The notes beneath the pieces were generated by a model that worked only from the letters and a program-made list of their open reading frames with translations, was not told where the DNA came from and did not search any database. DNA of 64,000 nucleotides, from assembly GCA_964035575.1 (NCBI GenBank), contig OZ037926.1, positions 124,001 to 188,000 on the forward strand. The letters run 5' to 3'. A program made the position numbers and the translations under genes. This DNA comes from Rhynchopus sp. YZ270_cl-10. Lineage: Eukaryota; Euglenozoa; Diplonemea; Diplonemida; Diplonemidae. This document shows positions 55,701 through 63,599 of the stretch, piece by piece. How positions within the stretch are numbered: the stretch's first letter is position 1; each line of letters begins with the position of its first letter.

Positions 55701-58700
55701 AACGCATCGCGACACTTCGACGCAAGGTTCTCATTGATAAACGCTGTCACCGTTGCAATGACCGGCTCAATGGTCTCATTTTCAAGGCCATTTAGGTAAC
55801 GTTTCAGGATGTACGCAAAGTGCAGCGACTTCTCCGCAAAGTGGACATGAGCGACACGGGTCACCAGCGACGGGGAGATGTCACTGATGCTTTCGCATTC
55901 GAAGACCACAGTCAGTTCGTCGGGCAGCTTCACCAATTCATTGCTGACGAGACGCATGAAGCGCTCTGAGTCCAATGCAGGCAGGAAGCAGGACACCCAA
56001 TTTCCCAGCGGCGCGTCAAATACAAGATACGTGACTGTCTCGATGCCGCGAATGAGTGTCGGGATGATGCCCACCTCGAAGGTGCCCGTCTTGCTGTTCA
56101 CAACACCGTAGAGCTGTGTGCATGAGTACGCTGCCGCGTACATCCTCCTGATGCGTGTCTTTGCAACATGCGCAACGCACTCCACCGCAACAGACTTCCC
56201 CGACAACGCAGGGCCAAACACAAGAATGCTCCTCGCACGAGACAGAATCAGAGAAATGGCGTTGACTGCGCTGGTCAGGCTTGCGTGTATGATGTACCCC
56301 GTTGCTTCAATATGTTTTGCACTGAGCGCAGCAACGACGTCAGGAACACTGTCAAAACAGCGTTCCAAGAGCGTCAAAAACTGGGCCATGTTCTCGGCAG
56401 AGATGCAGCACTCCACGGTCTGCCGTACTGCGTTTGCGAGCACCACATCCGCAAGCACCCCTACAGAACGTTTCTGCAATGACGCCGCTGTCTGAATTAT
56501 ATCCAACAAAATCCGCAGCCCAAACACCTCCAGCCGGTTCATCTCTGTGTTCTTCGCGAGCTTCAGAAGCGCGGCTAGGCGTGTTCCTAGCACGGTGTAC
56601 ATTTCAAACCCTGCACACAACAACAACGTCTGCGCGATCCCCTCAAAGTCTGGCGTAGACAGACACACCGGACAGAGCGACTCCTTCAAACAGAACGGGA
56701 TGTCTGTATGCTGTCTACTCGAGGACAGGAAAAACCCAAGACCCGGACTGAGCGGCGTCTTTGTAGTCCCATAGGCCAGCACCGCCTTCCCGATTTGACA
56801 GTGATGGTTGATCGCTGCTATCAGATGCGCAGACACAAGAAATGCCTCCTTCGCGAGCATATGGACATCATCAAAGAAGAGCCACGAACCACCCTGCGCT
56901 GCACCCAATATCGCGCGCACCAACGTAGGAGCCTCCATGTCAGGAGAGCACGTCACAGAAAGAATCTGCTTCCCTGTTGCAAAGGCGTAATCCTGCACAA
57001 CAGCGGACCTCCCTGTCTGATGCTCCCCAAATACTATTGGCGTTTTAAATGCTTGCAACGCAATCGCAAAGACCAACGCAGCCCGCGCCGTCAACGGCGT
57101 TTGCACAAACATTCTTCGACACCCAAAGTACTCATGCCCGTATGGCTGTACCAGCATCATATGCTTGACAACGTGCCCCTTAGGCTCCATATAACGACGC
57201 AGATAGCTGGCCCACGCAAAGTCAGAGGTGGATTTAACCTGCGCCTTCTTGAGAGTCTGAATCCGTTCTTTGCGAGCAAGGTGATTTATGTACAGCGATC
57301 CGCAGGAAATACGTTGCACATCAGTAAGCGTATCAGATGTAAGCAACAACCGCATCTCCGTCAGAGGCTCTTCGCATTGCAGAGCGAGGTCCCGCAGGGT
57401 GTGCTCTGTAATAGCCTTTTCTATGGCAGCAGTCCACCGAATATCATCAACCACATGGCACACCTGAAAGACATACTTAAACACCCACGGCGTCTCTGGC
57501 ACCACCTCCACCGGGGTCTCCACTGGGAGTTTCTCTTTGGCGTGCTTAGCTTTCTTCACTTCCTTCTCCTTCTCCTTTTCCTTTGCCTCAACCGGTTTCA
57601 CCTGGGGGTTGTCCTTCTCCTCTAAGAAGGCCAACGCAGATTTAATCTGATCCTTTAAGCTTGAGATTATCGCCCCTTCTATGACGCCTAAGAACGCCTG
57701 CGATTCGGAGTGTTGTAAAGGCTCGCTGAGAACGAGAGTTTCGCCGTCTGCGCTTATCACTGCGGTGCTCGCATTGTTTTGATCACGAACAACCCGTTTG
57801 AGATGAGGGAAGGTGACACTCAGGTCAGGTTCTGAAGACAGCGCTTTAAGCAGCTCTGCGTTGCTTAAAGTGATAAGACGTGGGTTGGCACGACGCTTTG
57901 CGTTGAGAAGTTGTTCGACAGATTCTCTCAGATAGACGTACGTTTCAGTAGCTTCGGTCAACGCGGAGATGACCTTCTGGTCTGATAATATACGAAGTGC
58001 AGGCTTCCCGCTGTCGGCTTCTGCGAGCATATCTTGAAGGCGATGGTCAATAGGTACCAACTCCTTTGACTCAAGAATGTTGGTCTTCGTCACAGCAAAG
58101 AGGTCGATGCGACCGCTTTCCAAGGTGTTCCACGAGATAAGGGTGTTGCGTGACGTCGCAAACAGCTCCATCCACCGCTTCACGCTGTGGTGCAGTGTTT
58201 GGAGGTACTCAGAGTTCATCAGTTTTTCGACCTTGAAGGAAGATTCGTCAATCAAAGACAGCAGTTCCTGCCCATTGAGGATGACCTGATGGTTTTGAAC
58301 GAACCCGGTGACAATCGTGTTTCCTTCCCACTCCTTCTCAATGTCGGTCAAAGAACGTTCTACACCGGCCTGTCCGGTTGCGAGATCGGAGATATGCTGG
58401 ACAAGATCGGCGTGTTTGACGACATTCCATGTTAGTAGACACTCTAGGGTGTATGTGGCGGCCTCTACGAAGGTGCGGTGTAGCGCATCGAAGATGGGGC
58501 GCCAATGTTCTACTTTGAATTCTTTGTTGCAGAGGTTGAAGATGAGGGGGAGTAGGACCTTTTCTTCTTCGACGCGCTCGAGGAGGTGCCGGGTGACGTC
58601 GAGCTGCTGCTGTTCGTGGAGCACGGTGATCTCATCGAGGGTGGAGGTGACCTCCTCTTTGTACGCCTCGACGTCGACATCAGAGAGCTGCGTGGTGCGC

Positions 58701-61700
58701 ACGCTCTTGAAGGAGGTGGACCAACGGAAGCACAGCTCCCACACCTCCTGCCTGCTTTGCAGAAGCTCTCTGGTTGAGAAGTTGTACTGCATCCGCTCCG
58801 CTCCGACCGCATCTTGGCAGGATATAAGCTCCTCCAATCTCCTTTCCTTTTCACTCACATCACGGTCACAGTCTGTCAAGAATTGCATTGCCGCTGCAGG
58901 CGCCGTTTCGTGAGATGAAATGAAGGTTCCACTGAGGCTGTCCTCAATGCCAGCAAGCTCGCGTAGGATAGTGTCAAGCTGTTCGTCGATGTCGGAGATG
59001 ACCTCTTTGACTTTGTTGTGTCGGTGGTCCTTCGCGGCAGTGAGAAGGTCACGTAGTGATTCTATCAATGAAACGCCACCTACTAGACAGTCTCGCAGAC
59101 CTCTGTCTTCCATGGAGACACGGAAGCCACGCCGTTCGATGCATTCAAACAGAAGCTCCGATTCCTCCTCTCGCGCAGAGAAGGTGTGGATGACGCTGTC
59201 GAGGTTGCGGATCGCGCGGGACAATGAAGAGAAGTTTTCCAGCCGTGTTGTGGTGTCGGAAATGCTTTTCTTCGCCTCCTGCATATCCTTGATGAGCACC
59301 GACACCCGCATCCGCCACGCAAGCAGCATCACCACCTCCGTCTTCCGTTCGCACTCCGCCAGCAACGGCATAACCTCCTCCTTCGCAGATAGCATCGTGA
59401 CATACAATGGTCCTAAACATTTGTTAAAAATACCCCCCAAATCGTGACGTATGGCTGCCAAAGTGACGAGCGTTGTTTTGAAATACTCTGGTTGAACCTG
59501 CTCTGGAGCGACCTCCCATTTGGCATGAATGCCGTCATATTCTTGCGTAAGGAAGAGCCAATGCCGGTGGAGGTAGCTAAAGCGGGCGCCGAAGGTGGAC
59601 GCTGCCTCGAAGGATGTGGTGACAATCTCGTCGATGCCGTTGAGAACAGCGCTGTACCGTGCATCGTGCTCGACGTTTATGGGTTGGAGCCAGAAGAAGT
59701 CTTGCGGAGGGCGGCCGTTCTTAAGGGTGTGTATAGGTGACGAAGCGCTTTGAGGCGACGCAGGTGGAGACAGCGACGCAGCAACAGGGTTCAAATACAC
59801 CTCGAATTTTTGTGAATGTGAAAACCGGCACTCCCGCGCCACCACATCCACCATCGCCTTCACCGCACTCCCCAACACCCCTTGGATGATCGGCTGTGCA
59901 GGCGAGAAGCTGATCTCCTCCATCTGATAGTTCATCTTCAGCCGCAGGAACAGCAGCTCCTCATCCCCTTTATTGGAATTTGTCAACGCGGACTTGAAAT
60001 GCTCTGCCTGGAGCAATGTAAACTTAAACAGATTCTCGGTCACAATGTACCGCACTAACGTAATGAAATCTACCAGCCGTGCCCCTTCTTCCATGTGTCT
60101 CTTCATATTAGACATACGGGTTAACATGCTTGCACGCTCCTGCACCATGGAACGTACCTTCACACGTGTCTTCAAAATGGTGGAGGAAGGTACCTGCAGG
60201 TATTCTTCTAAATCTGCCTTTGTGTCCATGCAAGCTGCGAGAGAGCCTTGGATGGTAAGATGTGGTACAGAGGGAGGGAGCTGTAGTGAGGTGTTATGGC
60301 GGGTCGCGATGTCGCGGGCAATGCGAGGCGCGATGTGGCATTTGAGGTCGAGGGTGATGATGGACGACGTGCCTTCGCCCTCCATTTGTCCTTTGAGGTA
60401 GTGCCGGATGACGTCCATGCTGCCTGCGTCTGGTACGTCTGCACGTCCGCGGACAGCCTCGCAGCATTCCAGCGCGTTGAGTTCGATTTGCTCTATCAAC
60501 GTTACCAACTCCTTTGCTGCGGCAGAACGTTGCACCATTTGCCCGTCTTTGAACTTTCCTAGGTTGTTTTCTTCATTATGGTTATGCAAATCCTGCCGTG
60601 TCATTGTCGACACTGCGGTAACGTTTTGAAACTGTGTTGCCAACGATGTGACCCGCGCCAAGCATGACCCAAACACCCGTTTCGTCAGAAGCAGTTGTTT
60701 CGCCAGCTTTGCCCGCGTCGCCTCAAAGATAAACTGCCGCACATTCCGCAGCCACCGTGCAAACGCTTTGCTGATGAGATACGTTTTGAACAGCTTTATC
60801 TTCCTCATGGCCGAGAAGAGCGACGCTTGGTGCACCCAATCCGAGAGCTGCATCACCTCCGTCGGCTTTCCTGGACACACATGCACCACACCTGTCACAG
60901 AGAAGACGTACTGTGGCTCTGAAGGCGGCACCGAGGACACCACCTTAAGGTCGTATGGGGCATACGTCTGCTGGGTTCCTGCAACGAGACGAATAAACTT
61001 CGCTGCCTGGTCGCGCTTTGGGTCTGCAAAGAATTTGATTGCATCTGACGATGTTTCCAACCTCACACCTTCCTTCTTTGGTTCTACTGGCTCTGTCACA
61101 TCGGGTACGCTTTGTCCCTGCGGCTGGCGAGGCTCCATGAACCTACGTCTCCCGAACGTCTCAAAATCCGGTTCAGGCTGTTCCGCCTTATAAAAGAACC
61201 CTGGGTCGAACGCACCGTCCTCGAACGCCGCATCGTTGCCCATAGCATAGTCCAGTACTCGAGCCTCCTTTGCGCGCGACCGTTCGTTGTGTGGGGGTGC
61301 TTCGGTGTGCCCTTGGTATCGATTCACCAACCGCACCCCTCCAGCCTTTGGCGCCACCATCTCCAGCTCCTCCTCTTCCTTCGCTGAATAGTGGTAGAGT
61401 GGGCTGGCCCGGCCGTTGTGCTTCTCCAGGTGACGCCGTGTTGGACGAATAGGGGTAGGGGCAGTACTGACGCGCGCCCTGCTGAGCTCAGAGAACAGAC
61501 TCCGTTTGCGTCCTGGTGCCTCGGTTGTGTCCGGTTTTTTAGAGTTTGTTGATGTCTTTGAACTCACAGAGTTGCGTCGCCGTGAAGGAGGTGCGCCGTG
61601 TGGTGGGCATGGTTGTGCTGGTGGTGGTGGTGGTGGTCTGGCACGCCCAGGAGAATGCAATGCATAGGGAACCTCTTCACACAGTGACCCCGACAGCGGG

Positions 61701-61747
61701 TTGTCCTCCGACACATCAACAGAAGGGGGTTGGGGTTGGGAGGTCAT
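49739..61747 (-). CDS. Dynein heavy chain, axonemal type, with degenerate AAA1
   Basis: A 4002-residue dynein heavy chain in one exon. Residues 1-250 are Pro/Ser-rich. A segment near 310-350 (FSVTGVVHV, KIKLFKTYLISKAFARWLRNVR) resembles the tail of DNAH6-type single-headed inner-arm chains. AAA1 is recognisable (GHEYFGCRRMFVQTPLTARA) but its Walker A is GEHQTGRS near 1573 (Lys to Arg) and its Walker B WLFFDDVH (Glu to Asp); the sensor NPGYAGR is gone. AAA2 has GPALSGKS (1845) and AAA3 GGVDSGKST (2147) with FFIDDVHL. AAA4 is GREGSGRST (2452, Lys to Arg). A stalk coiled coil at 2675-2940 encloses a microtubule-binding domain (GWDSAKRFL to FCQWVRAAY). AAA5 has GLPADVH near 3055. The C-terminal domain follows (VPLTWRLLN, GPPPSFWLPAFFFKDD). 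Being intact over 12 kb, it is under selection, but AAA1 probably cannot hydrolyse ATP. Confidence 0.92.
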   Translation of the reverse strand: MTSQPQPPSVDVSEDNPLSGSLCEEVPYALHSPGRARPPPPPPAQPCPPHGAPPSRRRNSVSSKTSTNSKKPDTTEAPGRKRSLFSELSRARVSTAPTPIRPTRRHLEKHNGRASPLYHYSAKEEEELEMVAPKAGGVRLVNRYQGHTEAPPHNERSRAKEARVLDYAMGNDAAFEDGAFDPGFFYKAEQPEPDFETFGRRRFMEPRQPQGQSVPDVTEPVEPKKEGVRLETSSDAIKFFADPKRDQAAKFIRLVAGTQQTYAPYDLKVVSSVPPSEPQYVFSVTGVVHVCPGKPTEVMQLSDWVHQASLFSAMRKIKLFKTYLISKAFARWLRNVRQFIFEATRAKLAKQLLLTKRVFGSCLARVTSLATQFQNVTAVSTMTRQDLHNHNEENNLGKFKDGQMVQRSAAAKELVTLIEQIELNALECCEAVRGRADVPDAGSMDVIRHYLKGQMEGEGTSSIITLDLKCHIAPRIARDIATRHNTSLQLPPSVPHLTIQGSLAACMDTKADLEEYLQVPSSTILKTRVKVRSMVQERASMLTRMSNMKRHMEEGARLVDFITLVRYIVTENLFKFTLLQAEHFKSALTNSNKGDEELLFLRLKMNYQMEEISFSPAQPIIQGVLGSAVKAMVDVVARECRFSHSQKFEVYLNPVAASLSPPASPQSASSPIHTLKNGRPPQDFFWLQPINVEHDARYSAVLNGIDEIVTTSFEAASTFGARFSYLHRHWLFLTQEYDGIHAKWEVAPEQVQPEYFKTTLVTLAAIRHDLGGIFNKCLGPLYVTMLSAKEEVMPLLAECERKTEVVMLLAWRMRVSVLIKDMQEAKKSISDTTTRLENFSSLSRAIRNLDSVIHTFSAREEESELLFECIERRGFRVSMEDRGLRDCLVGGVSLIESLRDLLTAAKDHRHNKVKEVISDIDEQLDTILRELAGIEDSLSGTFISSHETAPAAAMQFLTDCDRDVSEKERRLEELISCQDAVGAERMQYNFSTRELLQSRQEVWELCFRWSTSFKSVRTTQLSDVDVEAYKEEVTSTLDEITVLHEQQQLDVTRHLLERVEEEKVLLPLIFNLCNKEFKVEHWRPIFDALHRTFVEAATYTLECLLTWNVVKHADLVQHISDLATGQAGVERSLTDIEKEWEGNTIVTGFVQNHQVILNGQELLSLIDESSFKVEKLMNSEYLQTLHHSVKRWMELFATSRNTLISWNTLESGRIDLFAVTKTNILESKELVPIDHRLQDMLAEADSGKPALRILSDQKVISALTEATETYVYLRESVEQLLNAKRRANPRLITLSNAELLKALSSEPDLSVTFPHLKRVVRDQNNASTAVISADGETLVLSEPLQHSESQAFLGVIEGAIISSLKDQIKSALAFLEEKDNPQVKPVEAKEKEKEKEVKKAKHAKEKLPVETPVEVVPETPWVFKYVFQVCHVVDDIRWTAAIEKAITEHTLRDLALQCEEPLTEMRLLLTSDTLTDVQRISCGSLYINHLARKERIQTLKKAQVKSTSDFAWASYLRRYMEPKGHVVKHMMLVQPYGHEYFGCRRMFVQTPLTARAALVFAIALQAFKTPIVFGEHQTGRSAVVQDYAFATGKQILSVTCSPDMEAPTLVRAILGAAQGGSWLFFDDVHMLAKEAFLVSAHLIAAINHHCQIGKAVLAYGTTKTPLSPGLGFFLSSSRQHTDIPFCLKESLCPVCLSTPDFEGIAQTLLLCAGFEMYTVLGTRLAALLKLAKNTEMNRLEVFGLRILLDIIQTAASLQKRSVGVLADVVLANAVRQTVECCISAENMAQFLTLLERCFDSVPDVVAALSAKHIEATGYIIHASLTSAVNAISLILSRARSILVFGPALSGKSVAVECVAHVAKTRIRRMYAAAYSCTQLYGVVNSKTGTFEVGIIPTLIRGIETVTYLVFDAPLGNWVSCFLPALDSERFMRLVSNELVKLPDELTVVFECESISDISPSLVTRVAHVHFAEKSLHFAYILKRYLNGLENETIEPVIATVTAFINENLASKCRDALSLISLLKAFLENDTDGVLEDEGKFAMVLMYCTAWCYAAGNTATKHLESIHTKCADLWNAHYTYVATFPDNIFEVFPCTETCTFIRFDTPLVETCYLLTHPAPFANFCPLPHILSYTYLVGKFLALGMNVILEGGVDSGKSTIIQNIALRVQGEYLRVLPTTSGAEIVDALKGAEVTFFIDDVHLANQAGNVSPLETIRQLALQQSYFNTGGLVLENTTFCSFLLGKCPEKAGGGGGRCYDSFLTLALPDIDEAQCTQMLRHFLCPTVKRSPYVERIFPCTEQSIDIAVSVLFSSRTCLRYTPSVTPQFCFALSAVRQIAETFLTFIDSVSKPDELYRLMNYSLNRVFTDRCSLESDALWCSANISHVFEQKISKIFPHTEYCPVGIGVPVCGPANSEQVQLALKVNPSAHRYHGLRSSYLCIRVSVALSLPAVVILSGREGSGRSTVLETAAKFSKVSLLWARHEDITDGVKEAVVAAVCQKNRTVFAVNTTEFGYESSSERYEAVIGALSAMRALVEGNLPTALFTSEFTSELARVISKNSDERSQGVLQRVREACIANLGLAVLVTPQSAARVAGSLSGMFSAASFLHVAHDDDKRISQMSYEMLTQNPTPRDVIVAQELSELCAKAHCAVCIAADEHNLPCPSIRHLRVFAESLSSTQLSEALLKKQKIERAITLVKDIKKRKDEGEERLAALIPDLEDLCDMTDTKEKVVEKDTQSLTEVNVQLSHNKELLHQMVDSSRVLLKNITTSIESVKPQVSFALDAVQATTKKDIDELLSIRTPSPKIMLVMTSLLDVFSLPSGWDSAKRFLVDRPHGKLDAFDIEDNVDKILQHCKTAIDNPEFHPSNLRIVNPAAGAFCQWVRAAYRMAQQYQELEPTKLLLADANTEVHRLKEVVEALKGQAQHLELALIKSEEEYKTVKSAYLHAQDVRLKEEMMVGRASSFADAVIGKIDFWHEEAERMTKLGDGSLLFVHSACLAYLGPFNLQQREALIRKFESLMGLEETGLWVPETTSHTADVHENWVTSGLPADVHSHQSAFLVTHSWSVPALIDPHGVASFWMRSCYPGLTVCTISNLSSAVESLESGVPVLVEKVPATFPEDLIALISKASETGNTKLFVCSPSPVNSTLCCQVRFECLSGVESAFDTGLAFHNEPKLSLEICNKLSNLYSMTVKNSVTEDMLLDILYSSEEEPTTSTNVSGEVRSNAAASAQIVENIMRNEAELEELLTIREQQTTSPANAIRTFLYLAALYRSTQDPIYLYELPAFLDLINLGADTTKIVAPGLFRHDRMLFWIAMELPGGLLEERINQEEADYIDSVTRKTGIVCVDENLGGGFCLNDLREAVNTHCSEHWQKVLEHLLSGLSIKQLEDIGYNHVRNWLLSQEKLESYELLLFAACISENALSTVGDVIYPETHRLLASNFSVLDHSFCHVPVVVPQRAGTGEAILEIKKVAALNQRIESVVAVTAWEPLKQLQARLQTAVHLGQWFVLYDVASRPEVVAYFVNELCSSAAESCFRLFVVTDMKGLSLAFIAESARLVFDTPSDVVMCYRRAKLAVSSVATSHAPGKVPSAPSAARKLLVTKICVLHAALWGLRRVQKWDNAHVFVFSSLGAKMDDSFLDGVAKGLYGAASHCPFMLARIEAVVKDTISACLTSTASLETEEEVSSFLTTLAPTEPLNAIPLSDPDGEMVRRFEHEEVALRQLQCLPSVIKTQDMHPDCTAPLDSKSQIENPFAPILRREVGAYNELLETVETDIRSYAFEPSQTSALGRALAAHEVPLTWRLLNREFRAKENSPAHYLAGGTEIGERFLPLGSWLRDVKAKVEWITEWVNEGPPPSFWLPAFFFKDDLFSAMTFLSASTAQVYQLGSYKMSCTVTEFMDCDEVDKYPEVGSYIFGVSVCNGRWSQSAASIVPEPGVLSPLPVLLVVPTPSFDINRSQRADLPIYEWFSSCATHDCEYFTLPCSDSILASKRGTRLITNTHP

Positions 61748-62380
61748 TTGTTTTTGTGAGAAAATTGATCAAGATAGAAGGGAAAATAAGCTCTCTTGGT
61801 TCACCACGGAGGGATTTGTTTTAGCGCATGGTTTTGTTGGAGTAGTGTTTTGAAGGGTGGGGTGGTTTGGTGTATTGTGTGCTGTTCGCTGAGGATGTGT
61901 GGGGGGAGGGGTGTGGTGAGGGTGTGGAGGGTTATGGAAAAGGTAGCTTTGTGTTGTGTGGGTTTATTTGAATAAGATGATCTTTCATTTGAGAAAAAAC
62001 GGGAACTTAACAGGAACATGTTGCAGCACACTGGTCAAGGTTCCTCGTCTCTCTGGCTAGCGGGTTTTTTTCCTTTTTTTTGGTAAACAGTGCTCTGCTC
62101 TGTTGATAACAGCTGCAAAAATATGAAAGACCGGCACTGAAAAAAAAAAGTAAAAATGAAGTGCCCTTTATTTCAGATAAAATGTTAAAATTTGGACATA
62201 AAAAAAAACAGACCTGACACCAGAGCCTGACAGGCACAGACAACGGATCTGAGACAGTTTTTTGAGGGGGCGGGACAAGAAAGGAATTTGATAAGGCCCA
62301 GAATATGGACCTCCGTTTTATACTTTTTTGGACTAGGTTTTGGGGGACAGAAAAGAAAGATGAATTTTGGTAGCGCAGAA

Positions 62381-62406
62381 GAAACGCCACTGGGACGCAG
62401 GCACTG
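62381..62406 (+). repeat. Dispersed repeat R3, short copy
   Basis: AACGCCACTGGGACGCAGGC then ACTGAAAA. It is followed within 10 bp by R1. Confidence 0.5.
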
Positions 62407-62414
62407 AAAAGAAA

Positions 62415-62460
62415 GAAAAGTTTATAAGATGATCCTAAGCCTCTCGTGCTTAGTCACCTT
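62415..62460 (+). repeat. Dispersed repeat R1
   Basis: GAAAAGTTTATAAGATGATC then CTAAGCCTCTCGTGCTTAGT and CACCTT; the closest match to 36911-36957. Confidence 0.7.
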
Positions 62461-63153
62461 AAAGAAAGGTGCAATCGATGTGTATGCTCCACTGCACCAT
62501 TGCGGCATACACATCAGAGGGGAAGAAAGAAAAGAAAGCTAGAAATTTGAAAAGACGATGTAAAGGTTTTGTTTTGTGAGAAAAACCCCCTGACTATTCG
62601 GGAGGTGGAAACGTTGGTTGTTCTAAAACGACCCAAAGTCCACGGGAGATGTACCGTTTTCGTACAAAAATTATCGTAAAAAAAGGTCGAACTTCCAGAA
62701 AAAATCCTGATAAGGTCGAACATTTTTCGATAATTTTACGAATACGGCAAATACATTGATGACAGATACAAGATAGCAGCCACAATTTTTCTTCACAGGA
62801 TGCATCCACGGGATGCCAATACAAAATTGTCTTTTTTATATATTTTTTTTTTATTCGAAACTTTAGAAATTGAGAAGATTTTTTGGGTTCAACAAAGAAA
62901 AAAATACGAAAGAGGCCTCAACTCAGACATACATTCAGAAAATCACACCTTTTTTCGACAAAAAAAAACAAACAAAAAACAAACCATCCTGTGGTTGTTA
63001 ACAGAATTAAAACATTGTTGATTTTTTTTGGAACCCCCCCTTTTCGTGCAAAACATTCCCACATGATACGATTGTTTAAAAAATGATATCTAGGGAGATA
63101 CGCACTCAGGAGGTGTGCTACCCACCTTATGCCGTTGTACTAGCAAAGGAAAG

Positions 63154-63206
63154 AGAAGTTGAAAAAAGTGCAAAACGTCTCACCGTTCATCACGGCGGGA
63201 CTCAAG
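63154..63206 (+). repeat. Dispersed repeat R4, diverged copy
   Basis: GAAGTTGAAAAAAGTGCAAA then ACGTCTCACCGTTCATCACG and GCGGGACTCAAG. A hairpin TAGGAC-tc-GTCCTA follows at about 63228. Confidence 0.55.
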
Positions 63207-63275
63207 ACACTTTGGACAGGAACTAAGTAGGACTCGTCCTACTGTGACAATCATTTTTTTTTTTGTCCTTTTTTG

Positions 63276-63538
63276 TTACTGGGGGGGGGCCGAATAGTGG
63301 ATCCCCCCTAAATAGTAGATCCCCCCTGTATAAATTTTTTTCCACATATTACCACAACTACTCAAAACATGAAATCTGTTGCTTTATTGGACTCATCGGG
63401 CATTTTTGTGATCTGGACATGGGGGTCAGACTCCACTTTCGAGCACCTAAAATAGGGTCAAAAAAATTGGAGTCTAAAATTTAGGGGGGGATCTACTATT
63501 CAAAGGGGGGATCTACTATTCGACCCCCCCCCCAGTAA
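63276..63538. mobile_element. 263-bp MITE with long terminal inverted repeats
   Basis: The left end TTACTGGGGGGGGGCCGAAT continues as two AATAGTGGATCCCCCC-type subrepeats. The right end is their complement, with two GGGGGGATCTACTATTC units and CCCCAGTAA. The roughly 50-bp inverted repeats and lack of coding capacity define it as a non-autonomous element. Confidence 0.75.
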
Positions 63539-63599
63539 TAAATTGTTGGAGTAGTGAGTTGCCTCGGTTGTGTTGCCACAGTTTGTGCAATCTCCACTG
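63539..63599 (-). mobile_element. SINE-like short retroelement R5, copy 4
   Basis: Same unit as 38200-38263. The A-tail is missing because the MITE at 63276-63538 directly abuts the 3' end. Confidence 0.6.
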
